Shown in pieces: positions 1 through 7,669 of a DNA stretch of 58,236 nt; the stretch's first letter is position 1; each line of letters begins with the position of its first letter. Origin of the DNA: Actinobacteria bacterium 69-20 (lineage in GTDB: Bacteria; Actinomycetota; Actinomycetes; Mycobacteriales; Nakamurellaceae); contig MKSW01000022.1 of NCBI GenBank assembly GCA_001897425.1, positions 191,174 through 249,409 of the forward strand, written 5' to 3'. The notes under the pieces were generated by a model that worked only from the letters and a program-made list of their open reading frames with translations, made no database searches and was not told the DNA's origin. The position numbers were made by a program, and so were the translations under genes.

Positions 1-2
1 TC

Positions 3-800
3 GCGATCGAGATGAATTACCTGCCCGCCGCCGACTATGAAACGCTGCGCGCAGCGCTACCGGATCTCGACCTCTGCGCTGGGGACGACATACTTGTCGC
101 CGCGAGGCAGGTCAAGTCCGCTGACGAACTGCTCCTCCTGGAGCGGCTTGCCCGCATCTCCGATACGGCGATCCGCACCGCCTACGAATCCGCCGCCGTC
201 GGCACCAGCGAGATGGATATCGCAGCCGCGCTGACGCGCAGCGTGTACGAGCAGGGCGCCCAGCAGTTCAAACTGATGATCGTCGCCAGCGGCGAGCGAA
301 GTCAGTTGCCCAACGTCGGCCCGACCGGGCGGAGACTCGCGCCCGGGGACGTCTGCCGGGTCGAGATCTTCTCCGTCATCGATGGGTATCACGCCGGAGT
401 CTGCCGCACCGCGGTCGTCGGCGACGCTCCGCCGATCGCCGAGCGGATCTACGCGAACCTCGTCGAGTGCAAGCACGCTGTCTTCGACGCGATCCGGCCG
501 GGCGCAAGCAGCCGGCACGTCTACGAGACCTACCAGAAAACGTTCAATGCGCTCAAAATGCCGGCGATCTCGTTCGTCGCGCACTCCATCGGCGTCAATC
601 TCCATGAGCCGCCCTACTTCGGTCCCTATTCGGATCATGTCGTCCAAGAGGGCATGGTGCTGGGGATGGAGCCGTTGGTCTATCGGACGGGGCACGGCTT
701 CGGCATGCAGATCAAGGACATGATCGCCGTGGGGGCATCCGGCGCCCGGCTCCTGTCGGATGTCACCGATACCGAGAAGATGTTCCAGATCCCGGCATGA
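3..800 (+). CDS. M24-family peptidase-like protein (creatinase/Xaa-Pro peptidase fold), 5' truncated by window edge
   Basis: The frame is open to the left edge, so the N-terminus (usually a creatinase N-terminal domain) is missing; the first visible Met is at 12. The pita-bread catalytic domain is clear: GYHAG around residue 126, AHSIGVNLHEPP around 190 and EGMVLGMEPLVY around 213 (numbering from that Met). Of the five metal ligands of methionine aminopeptidase/prolidase, His191 and Glu220 are kept, but the two Asp positions read Glu118 and Gly129 and the last Glu reads Lys235. A metal-independent, creatinase-like or non-peptidase role is therefore likely (inference). Its stop overlaps the next start (ATGA at 797-800), so the two genes are probably translated together. 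Confidence 0.8.
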   Translation, partial: AIEMNYLPAADYETLRAALPDLDLCAGDDILVAARQVKSADELLLLERLARISDTAIRTAYESAAVGTSEMDIAAALTRSVYEQGAQQFKLMIVASGERSQLPNVGPTGRRLAPGDVCRVEIFSVIDGYHAGVCRTAVVGDAPPIAERIYANLVECKHAVFDAIRPGASSRHVYETYQKTFNALKMPAISFVAHSIGVNLHEPPYFGPYSDHVVQEGMVLGMEPLVYRTGHGFGMQIKDMIAVGASGARLLSDVTDTEKMFQIPA

Positions 801-1738
801 CGACAAGCGGAGCCGCACGCGGCGCCGAGGAGAGCGCGGTTCTCGCGGAGGGCGTTGACGAGGGCGGCGATGGCCCGCTCTTCCGGGTGTTCGACGGTGG
901 CTTTGATGCCGCAGAGTGCGCGCCGCCGTTCGGGCAACACCTGCACCCGCAGATACGGCATTGGTACGGCGGCGACTGGGTGGTTCCGGACACCTCGGAG
1001 CGCCCATACGTCTATTCGAACTTCGTCATCTCGCACGACGGTCGTATCTCGTTCGGAGAACCGGGTAGGAGCACCGGGTATGCCGTGAGCATGAACAGTC
1101 GGCACGATCGTTGGATCATGGCGTTGACGCGAAGCCGCGCCGACGCTGTTCTCATCGGCGACGGCATCCTGCGCGGCGATCCCGACTTCCGTTGCGGCGC
1201 CGACTATGTGTGGTCCGCCGCCGAGGGCCTCGACGTCGAAGCGTTCCGGCGCGTCGACGGCCGACGCAGCAAGTACCTCTGCGTCATCGTTTCGTACGAG
1301 ATGAACTTTCCCGCCGACTGCGCCATCCTGACCGACCCTGAAGTCGATGTCCTGGTCGCCACCACCGACCGCGGGCTGTCCCGCATGGCCGCGGGCGATC
1401 AGGCGGAGTGGACGGGTGTCCAGGTGCGCTCGTTCGGCGCCGAGTCCGTCGACCTCGCACAGGTGCTGCGCGAGGCGCACCGCGAACTCCGGGCCCGGAC
1501 AGTGCTCTGCGAGGGTGGGGCGTTGCTCTACGGCAGCATGCTGCAGGCCGGGCTGATCGACGACGAGTTCCTCACGCTCTCACCGCTGATGATCGGGCCG
1601 CCCCGCAATCCGGCGCACCGGCGGCCGACCGTTATCGACGGCACCGACTTCACCTCGGACCGGCACCCGGTGAGCCGACTGGTGAGTGTCCGGGCGGCGG
1701 GCAGCCACCTGTTCCTGCACTCGACCTACCGGGTCTAG
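797..1738 (+). CDS. RibD C-terminal/dihydrofolate-reductase-like reductase
   Basis: A 313-residue protein of the RibD_C (pyrimidine reductase-like, NADPH-binding) superfamily. It shows the family signature YVYSNFVISHDGRISF near residue 72, ADAVLIGDGIL near 115, and a C-terminal CEGGALLYGSML followed by DDEFLTLSPLMIG. The standard riboflavin reductase domain is about 200-230 residues; here it has an extra N-terminal ~65 residues. It starts inside the stop codon of the M24 gene, so they form an operon. A paralogue lies convergent just downstream. The substrate is unknown: a riboflavin-type pyrimidine or another small reducible ring is possible, and genuine RibD activity is unproven because no deaminase domain is present. 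Confidence 0.75.
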   Translation: MTTSGAARGAEESAVLAEGVDEGGDGPLFRVFDGGFDAAECAPPFGQHLHPQIRHWYGGDWVVPDTSERPYVYSNFVISHDGRISFGEPGRSTGYAVSMNSRHDRWIMALTRSRADAVLIGDGILRGDPDFRCGADYVWSAAEGLDVEAFRRVDGRRSKYLCVIVSYEMNFPADCAILTDPEVDVLVATTDRGLSRMAAGDQAEWTGVQVRSFGAESVDLAQVLREAHRELRARTVLCEGGALLYGSMLQAGLIDDEFLTLSPLMIGPPRNPAHRRPTVIDGTDFTSDRHPVSRLVSVRAAGSHLFLHSTYRV

Positions 1739-1749
1739 CCGGAAGCGAC

Positions 1750-1789
1750 GGTGCTGGAACCGGCGGTGCCGGAACCCGCGGTGCCGGCC
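1750..1789. repeat. short GC-rich tandem repeat between convergent RibD_C genes
   Basis: Two complete and one partial copy of a 15-bp unit (GGTGCTGGAACCGGC, GGTGCCGGAACCCGC, then GGTGCCGGCC) fill most of the 58 bp between the convergent genes. It is the only notable content of this gap. Confidence 0.5.
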
Positions 1790-1796
1790 GGAAGCG

Positions 1797-2729
1797 CTAC
1801 GACACCGCGTACCGCGACCGCAGGAACAGGAAATCGCCACTGCGGGCCACCGTCAACAGGTGCGAGACGGGTGCGGTGTCGGGTCCGAACGCGATGCCCT
1901 CCACCAGGCTCGGCCGGAGCGCCGTCGCCGTGCCGCCGAGCACGATGGGTGACAGGGTCAGGAACTCGTCATCGACGAGGTGCGCCGCCAGAAGGGAGGC
2001 ATAGACCCTCGGCCCGCCCTCGCACAGCAGCCGCCTGATACCGAACTCGCTCCGCAGCATCCGCATCATCGCGGCGAGATCTACTGCCGTCTCGCCGAAT
2101 GCGCGCACGTCGACCTGCGCCGGCACCCGATCGGCGAACTCCCGGGCGCGGTCGGCCACCGCGAGCGTCGTCACCAGGATCGTGTGGGCGGCAGGGTCGG
2201 CGAACTGTGCCGCGTCCTCGGGCAGGTCGGCGTCGTACGACAGCAGCACCAACGGCACCGTCTCCGGAAGGTTCTCCGCGCGCCGCAGATCGGCGAATGC
2301 GTCGGCGGCATGCGGCAAGACGAATTCCGAGCGCCAGATGTGGTCGCTGTTCGCCTTGAGCGTCCCATCGCCGACCATGACGGCGTCCGCGCGCGCTCTC
2401 AGCACGCCCATCAGCCACGGATCATGGCTCTTGCCGAGGGCGATCGGTGCGGGGGAGAAGTTGTCCGGCTCATTGAACGACACCCGGCCGTCCCGCGAGA
2501 TCATGAAGTTCATGTACACGTAGGGCCGGTCGCCGCGATCCGGGATGTCCCACGGGCCGATCACCGACTGCCATGGTTCCGGCAGCGCGTCGCCGGCCTC
2601 GCGGAATCCGCCGACCAGCGTCTCCCACGGGTCGTTGAGACCTAGTTCCGGTGCGGCGGCGACCATCGTTTGCTCCGATCTGACCATGCGGCGCGCGATC
2701 CGATCCGGAAGGTGCGGGGCACGATCCAC
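1797..2729 (-). CDS. second RibD C-terminal/dihydrofolate-reductase-like reductase
   Basis: A paralogue of the gene at 797-1738, sharing RPYVYMNFMISRDGRVSF, RADAVMVGDGTL, LLCEGGPRVYASLL and DDEFLTLSPIVLG. Same fold and probably the same NADPH-dependent reductase chemistry. The two copies converge on a 58-bp gap, consistent with an old inverted duplication or with two reductases acting on related substrates (inference). The start is uncertain: Met residues at positions 1, 15 and 22 are all possible and the conserved domain begins only near residue 60. Confidence 0.75.
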   Translation of the reverse strand: MDRAPHLPDRIARRMVRSEQTMVAAAPELGLNDPWETLVGGFREAGDALPEPWQSVIGPWDIPDRGDRPYVYMNFMISRDGRVSFNEPDNFSPAPIALGKSHDPWLMGVLRARADAVMVGDGTLKANSDHIWRSEFVLPHAADAFADLRRAENLPETVPLVLLSYDADLPEDAAQFADPAAHTILVTTLAVADRAREFADRVPAQVDVRAFGETAVDLAAMMRMLRSEFGIRRLLCEGGPRVYASLLAAHLVDDEFLTLSPIVLGGTATALRPSLVEGIAFGPDTAPVSHLLTVARSGDFLFLRSRYAVS

Positions 2730-2853
2730 ATCGTCACGTGTCGCATCGAGGCGTTACCGAGGTTGTCGGCTGGACTGATATGTTACACGTACCGGCGGAA
2801 TTGCGATATGTGCTTCGGGCCACCCGTCGCGGCAGGCGCGGTAGCGTGACCGC

Positions 2854-4383
2854 GTGAGCGTGCCGCCAGACATCGTCATCTACGTGGATGACGGCGTTCC
2901 CGAGGGTGGGCCCGAGCCGGACATGGCGAGCCTCGGAGATGACGACGTTCGCGGCGGCACGCCGCCGCCGCGCCGGTCCGGCAGCGCCGGCCGACTGGGG
3001 GCCGTGCTCGCGGTGGGCGCGGTGCTGATCTTCGGCTTCGGTGTCGCGGTGGGCTCGCACGCCCATGGCACGGAGGTGGCCGGGACGCCGGTCGCGGCGA
3101 CCACCCTGTCCGGGGCCGCGGTGAGTACCGGATCGCCGAGCGGGCCCGGGCCGGGTACTTCGTCATCGACGGATTCCGGCGGGAGCGGAACCGGCGGTGG
3201 CACAGAGACTTTCGATACGGCGCCGAACACGTCGAGCGATCCGGCGCCGGGCGCGCAGGCGCCGCCGGTGATGGCGTGGGACATGTGCGAGCAGCAGGAG
3301 CCGGTGGGTGCGGTCACCGGGGCGCAGCCGCTGCCGACCGGGGCGGATCTGTCGCTGATCACCGGAGTGGATGCCCGCCTTGTCGATCCGGCTTCCGCTC
3401 CGAAGCAGGTGCCGCTGCTCGACGAGGCTGCCAGGGCCGCGAGGGAGTATGTCGCCGAGCTGGTCGGAAGCGCGGGCCACTACATCGCACGGGTGAGCTC
3501 GTGCGCGAATCCGGGCGTCTCGCGATTGGTCGAGATCACCGGCAGCGCAGGGGCTTACAGCATGTCACCGATCAAGGCGACCATCCCGGCGGAGGCTCAG
3601 CTCGGGGGGTTGCTGGCGGGCGGAACCACACCGTGGGCGGAGCTGTATCAGGGAACTCAGGTGAGCGACGGTGCCAATTCCACGATGCGCGCGTCGCTAT
3701 TGGCGTTGGACGGCTCCAGCCGGGTCGTGGCGCTGCCGCCCGCCTTCTATCCGGTGGGCGCCTACCGGAATCTCGTCGTCGGCATCCTGCAGCCGTTCAC
3801 CAGCACTCCGGCGCCGATCCCGACCGGTGACATCATCCAGGTCTTCGACGTCACGAAGGGCAGCATCGTCGGCCAGCTGGGTAGCTACGTCGGCCGATAT
3901 GTGATGGGCGACGGATACCTGCTGTGGGAGCCGCAGTGCGAGACCCCGTGCGAGATCCACCGCTACGACATCGCCTCCGGGAAGGGCGCCGTGGTAGGCC
4001 CGGCGCCGGATATCGGCAACGAGGATCTGGTGAGGTGGGCGGCGGTCTCGCCGGACGGGAAACGCGTCGCGATGGTCGTGCCGCAGGGCAACGTGACGCG
4101 ATCTGCCGATGGGGGGTACCAGATCGAGGGATCGTCGGCGTCCTCGGTGGTGGTGCTCGACGTCGAAACGGGCACCACTTCGGTGGCCCACGGTGTCGAC
4201 CTGCCTATGTCGTTCACGTCGGTGGAGTTCTCGCCCGACTCGAAGTGGCTGGTCGTGGCACTGGCGACGCGCTCGGGCGGAGCGGTGGTCGCCTACGACG
4301 CCCGCATGCGCGGCCCGTACCTGGTCGCGTCCCTGCCGGACGTTGCCGGTTGGGGCATCCCGCTCGCCGTGCTGCCCAACTGA
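2854..4383 (+). CDS. membrane-anchored exported protein with Pro/Ser/Thr-rich linker and WD40/TolB-like segment
   Basis: A 509-residue protein starting at GTG. A charged N-terminal ~48 residues is followed by one membrane helix (GRLGAVLAVGAVLIFGFGVA), then a Gly/Ser/Thr/Pro-rich linker to about residue 135 and an extracytoplasmic domain. Near the C-terminus VSPDGKRVAMVV and FSPDSKWLVVAL are typical strands of a beta-propeller (WD40-like/TolB-like). Several Cys pairs (EPQCETPCEIH) suggest disulphides outside the membrane. No enzymatic motif is visible and function is unknown. It lies just upstream of menC in the same direction but with no obvious functional link. Confidence 0.6.
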   Translation: MSVPPDIVIYVDDGVPEGGPEPDMASLGDDDVRGGTPPPRRSGSAGRLGAVLAVGAVLIFGFGVAVGSHAHGTEVAGTPVAATTLSGAAVSTGSPSGPGPGTSSSTDSGGSGTGGGTETFDTAPNTSSDPAPGAQAPPVMAWDMCEQQEPVGAVTGAQPLPTGADLSLITGVDARLVDPASAPKQVPLLDEAARAAREYVAELVGSAGHYIARVSSCANPGVSRLVEITGSAGAYSMSPIKATIPAEAQLGGLLAGGTTPWAELYQGTQVSDGANSTMRASLLALDGSSRVVALPPAFYPVGAYRNLVVGILQPFTSTPAPIPTGDIIQVFDVTKGSIVGQLGSYVGRYVMGDGYLLWEPQCETPCEIHRYDIASGKGAVVGPAPDIGNEDLVRWAAVSPDGKRVAMVVPQGNVTRSADGGYQIEGSSASSVVVLDVETGTTSVAHGVDLPMSFTSVEFSPDSKWLVVALATRSGGAVVAYDARMRGPYLVASLPDVAGWGIPLAVLPN

Positions 4384-4412
4384 CCCGGCACCGGGTACGC
4401 GAGGATGGACCC

Positions 4413-5399
4413 ATGACGTCGTACGACATGATCAACGACATTCTCGCCAGCGCTCGGCCGTTCTCGATTCCGCTGCGAGATCGCTTTCGCGGCACCGACA
4501 TTCGCGAGGGCCTGCTGCTGGACGGGCCGGCCGGCTGGGCGGAGTTCGCCCCGTTCACCGACTACGACGACGCGGCCTGCGTGCCGTGGCTGCGCGCGGC
4601 CGTGGACACCGCGATCCGCAACTGGCCGGCGCCGCAGCGTTCGCTCATCGAGGTCAACACCACCGTGCCGGTGGTCGCACCGGACAAAGCGCGGGACATG
4701 GTCGCCGTCTCCGGGTGTCGCACCGCGAAGGTGAAGGTCGCCGGCCCGGGAGTCTCCTTGGATGACGATGTGTCCAGGGTGGCGGCCGTTCGGGAGGCGC
4801 TAGGCCCCGGGGGGAAGGTCCGCGTCGATGCCAACGGCGCCTGGTCGGTAGATGAAGCGATTGCCGCGATCGGCGAGTTGTCGCGCGCCGCAGGCGGTCT
4901 CGAATACGTCGAGCAGCCGTGCCGTACCGTCGACGAACTGGCACGCCTCCGCGTGCACGTGGACGTGCCGATCGCGGCGGACGAGTCGATCCGGCTCGCC
5001 ACCGATCCGCTGGAGGTGGCGCGGCGCGGCGCCGCCGATATCGCCGTCATCAAGGTCGGCCCGCTCGGCGGGGTGTGGCATGCGCTCACCATCGCGACGG
5101 AATGCGGCCTGCCCGTGGTGGTCTCGTCCGCGGTGGACACGTCGATCGGCCTCGCCGCCGGGCTCGCCCTGGCCGGCGCGCTGCCGGAGCTGCCGTACGC
5201 CTGCGGGCTGGGCACGGCGTCATTGCTGGCGGGCGACGTGGTGCCGCGGCCGTTGACGCCGATCGACGGTGTGCTCCCGGTCGTGCCCTACCCGCCGGCG
5301 CCGGACGCGACACTCCTTGCGGAGCATGCGATGTCACCCGAGCGCGAAGACTATTGGCGCAGTCGTATCACTCGCGTCGCCGCCCTCGCGTTCGGCTGA
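4413..5399 (+). CDS. menC: o-succinylbenzoate synthase (menaquinone biosynthesis)
   Basis: Dehydrates SHCHC to o-succinylbenzoate in the cytoplasmic menaquinone pathway. It is an enolase-superfamily barrel of 328 residues from the ATG at 4413; the frame is open further upstream, but that part only overlaps the previous gene. Catalytic KxK is Lys106-Val-Lys108 (TAKVKVAG), metal ligands are Asp139 (RVDANGAW), Glu167 (YVEQPC) and Asp190 (AADES), and the second catalytic Lys is Lys214 (VIKVGPLGG). Length and the lack of an N-terminal cap extension match mycobacterial MenC. It lies in the same wider locus as menD, menF, menG and menJ. Confidence 0.92.
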   Translation: MTSYDMINDILASARPFSIPLRDRFRGTDIREGLLLDGPAGWAEFAPFTDYDDAACVPWLRAAVDTAIRNWPAPQRSLIEVNTTVPVVAPDKARDMVAVSGCRTAKVKVAGPGVSLDDDVSRVAAVREALGPGGKVRVDANGAWSVDEAIAAIGELSRAAGGLEYVEQPCRTVDELARLRVHVDVPIAADESIRLATDPLEVARRGAADIAVIKVGPLGGVWHALTIATECGLPVVVSSAVDTSIGLAAGLALAGALPELPYACGLGTASLLAGDVVPRPLTPIDGVLPVVPYPPAPDATLLAEHAMSPEREDYWRSRITRVAALAFG

Positions 5400-5415
5400 G
5401 CCGCGGCCGACCGGT

Positions 5416-5856
5416 TCAGCTGGCCCGGGCTAGGAATTCCTCGATATTCCGCGGATCCACCCGTTCCAGCCCGTCGATCCCGTCGAACGCGGTATCCGGG
5501 GAGATGATCGTGCCGATGCCGTTCTCCAGGGCGGTCGCGGCGTGTACCGCGTCGCGACCACGGATCCGCTCGTGGGACGCGACAAGGTCGAACATGCGCT
5601 CCATGATCGCCTGGTCGAACGGGTGCAGGAGGCACGCGTCGGCGATGTCACGCGACTGCGCGAGCGCTATTGCGCGATCCACCTTGCGGAGTCGGTGGTA
5701 GAGCAGTTCCTGGATCATTTCGACGCTGGCTTGTGCACGAAGCCTGCGTGCGGCGACCGCGGACATGACCTCGATGCAGGGTTGTCTGAAGTGATGATCT
5801 CGGCCGTACACGTACGCCGGAACGGCGGTGTCCAGAAGTGCGGTCGGCACCGTCAT
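5416..5856 (-). CDS. vapC: VapC-type PIN-domain ribonuclease toxin
   Basis: A 146-residue PIN-fold toxin, expected to cleave RNA using a Mg-binding acidic cluster. Candidate acidic residues are Asp9 (LLDTAVPAY), Glu46/Glu50 in SVEMIQELLYH, Asp102 (RGRDAVHAATAL) and Asp121/Asp125 (ISPDTAFD). Its ATG overlaps the stop of the upstream antitoxin gene by 4 bp (5853-5856), the usual antitoxin-first, coupled layout. A chromosomal type II toxin-antitoxin pair between menC and menD. Confidence 0.88.
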   Translation of the reverse strand: MTVPTALLDTAVPAYVYGRDHHFRQPCIEVMSAVAARRLRAQASVEMIQELLYHRLRKVDRAIALAQSRDIADACLLHPFDQAIMERMFDLVASHERIRGRDAVHAATALENGIGTIISPDTAFDGIDGLERVDPRNIEEFLARAS

Positions 5857-6128
5857 GGCAGGCGAGCGACGATGTCGTCTTCGATGGCGCGTTTGATCTC
5901 GTCCCAGTCCTCTTCGCGCTCACCGGGTGTCGGCGGCGTCACCCAATCCAGAACTCGCTGTGCCGCAGCCTGGTGTCGGGCCGCGTCGGCATCCCAGCGC
6001 GTATCGATCGCCTCGCGGATGAGCGATGCGATGCTCCGGCCGGACTCCCTCGACTCCGCGGACAGGCGGGAGTACCGCTCCTCGTCCAGCAGCAGTTGCA
6101 GTCGTCGTTCCATCACGGACATACACAT
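5853..6128 (-). CDS. vapB: VapB-type antitoxin (ribbon-helix-helix)
   Basis: Up to 91 residues. The N-terminal segment ERRLQLLLDEERYSRLSAE, followed by GRSIASLIREAIDTRW, is a typical ribbon-helix-helix DNA-binding fold; the acidic C-terminus (REEDWDEIKRAIEDDIV) would wrap the PIN toxin. Three in-frame ATGs (6128, 6122, 6113) are possible. The inverted repeat TACACAT-N8-ATGTGTA at 6122-6143 overlaps the first two, so the start at 6113 may be the real one. Confidence 0.85.
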   Translation of the reverse strand: MCMSVMERRLQLLLDEERYSRLSAESRESGRSIASLIREAIDTRWDADAARHQAAAQRVLDWVTPPTPGEREEDWDEIKRAIEDDIVARLP

Positions 6129-6143
6129 ACAGTAGCATGTGTA
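6122..6143. promoter_or_regulatory. probable VapB autoregulatory operator
   Basis: Perfect 7-bp inverted repeat TACACAT / ATGTGTA with an 8-bp spacer at the 5' end of the vapBC transcript. The position and symmetry fit an autorepression site for a ribbon-helix-helix antitoxin. Inference from position only. Confidence 0.5.
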
Positions 6144-6189
6144 GGTTTAGCCGGCCCGGATCGGCGGCGTGCCTCTGCTGGCGCACGGG

Positions 6190-7071
6190 TCACCACGGCA
6201 CGGTGACGGCGAGCGCTTCGCCGAACGGAATCATGGCGGTCCGATCGCGGTCGAGCGCCCGGTACGTCAGTTGGAATCCGTCCAAGATCATGCTGAGGTT
6301 CGGGTAAAGGTTGCCGAACTTTCCGTCCGCGGGGCACGTCGTCAGCCCGAAATGGATTTCCGGCATCAAGCTGTTCGGCCCCACGCTCATGGGCCACGAC
6401 GCGGGGTGCGTGGGAGCCGACAGGTCGGGCCGCGTCCATGGCGTGGCGGAATTCAGCCGCAGCATTCGCGTCGAGAAGTCGGGGTTGCCGAGTCCGCCCG
6501 CGCCCGGGATCATGGCTCCGGTCACCGTGACCGGGTGGTCCGCGACGAGCTGCACGGTGACGTAGAGCGGGCGATTGGCGGCGCAGGGCACTTGCAGCAT
6601 GTTCGCGAGCGACATGTCGACGAAACCTGTTTGATCGCAACCAGTGTCGGTGTCAACGCTGGCGCAGACCCGCGTGCTCAGGGTGACGAGATGCGGATCG
6701 AAGGACAGCCACCAGTAGATCGCGCCGCCGGCGCCGCCGAACAGAACGAGCGCGGACGCGATGATGATGGCAAGGTGCGCACCGCGCCGCCGGCGGGCGC
6801 GGGAGATGCTGCCCGGCTCGGCCCGTTCCGCGCGGGAAATCAGGTCTGCGGCAGCGGCAACCGGCGTGCCGAGGGCAGCGCTCAGGTCTTCTTGGCTCTC
6901 GTAGCCGGCTTCGGGCGCGGGCCGCGCGATCAGGGCCTTGCGGATCGTGTCCGCCATCTCCCGGCGCATCCTGCGCGGCAGACGCCGTAATTCGTGCTCG
7001 ACACTGGACGCATACCAATCTTCGGTGAGCGACAGGTCGCGAACGTCGTCATGCTCGGGTGGTTCAGACAT
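6190..7071 (-). CDS. HAAS-like domain membrane protein
   Basis: A 293-residue protein. The N-terminal ~80 residues (WYASSVEHELRRLPRRMRRE, then a segment ending in LGTPVAAAADLIS) resemble the HAAS helical signalling domain often linked to PadR-type regulators. A single membrane helix follows (AHLAIIIASALVLFGGAGGA, about residues 98-120) and then a ~170-residue extracytoplasmic domain with paired Cys (VCASVDTDTGC, VPCAANRP, TTCPADG). The outer domain is unrecognised. The next upstream gene on the same strand has the same HAAS-plus-helix layout, so the two probably function together. Confidence 0.6.
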   Translation of the reverse strand: MSEPPEHDDVRDLSLTEDWYASSVEHELRRLPRRMRREMADTIRKALIARPAPEAGYESQEDLSAALGTPVAAAADLISRAERAEPGSISRARRRRGAHLAIIIASALVLFGGAGGAIYWWLSFDPHLVTLSTRVCASVDTDTGCDQTGFVDMSLANMLQVPCAANRPLYVTVQLVADHPVTVTGAMIPGAGGLGNPDFSTRMLRLNSATPWTRPDLSAPTHPASWPMSVGPNSLMPEIHFGLTTCPADGKFGNLYPNLSMILDGFQLTYRALDRDRTAMIPFGEALAVTVPW

Positions 7072-7156
7072 GTCGGTGACTCCCCTCCGGCACGCGTGGG
7101 TGGTTCATCCGCCCACCTTTCGCCACACCGCGCCGGGTGGTCAAGGGTCGCGACCG

Positions 7157-7507
7157 CTATCGCGTGGCCAAGACGATCGCGACGACAGCCACGATCACCA
7201 CGACCACGGCGAACAGCACCCACAGCCATGCGGTGCCGGAACTCGTTCGGGCGGCCGCAGGCCGCGACACGACGTCATGAGCGGTGTCGCCCCGGCCCCG
7301 CAACCGCGCGGCGTACTCGGCAGGGGTCCCCAGCTCCCGCTCGATGCGCGGGTAGCCGTCGTACGGGCTCGACGACAGCAGCGCGCGCCGAACGGTATTG
7401 AGCATGGCGTGCTGCCGTCCGCTCGGCTCGTGGCGCAGCTGATACTTCACCTGCGCGACATAGCTCTGCTCCGCCCGGGTCAGGTCGCGCGACTTGCTGC
7501 CTGCCAT
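7157..7507 (-). CDS. small HAAS-like domain membrane protein
   Basis: A 116-residue protein. The N-terminal helical region (SYVAQVKYQLRHEPSGRQHA, then ELGTPAEYAARLRG) matches the HAAS-like pattern of the neighbour at 6190-7071. A C-terminal membrane helix (TAWLWVLFAVVVVIVAVVAI) ends the protein, with only three residues beyond it. There is no catalytic motif. It may be a signalling or scaffolding partner of the neighbouring protein. No PadR regulator gene is visible nearby. Confidence 0.6.
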   Translation of the reverse strand: MAGSKSRDLTRAEQSYVAQVKYQLRHEPSGRQHAMLNTVRRALLSSSPYDGYPRIERELGTPAEYAARLRGRGDTAHDVVSRPAAARTSSGTAWLWVLFAVVVVIVAVVAIVLATR

Positions 7508-7669
7508 CGATCGCCTCCGACTCCGTGCGGGCGGCCGGCTGCGTGAAGGTGCCGCGCGGTGCCGGTCCGCCCGATGGCGCTTGGATCAGATCTGCCGCGA
7601 CGGATGGATCACACCGATGTGCGGAGATCGTGAGTAGATACTGCCGCGTCGTGCGACACAATCGCTAGC

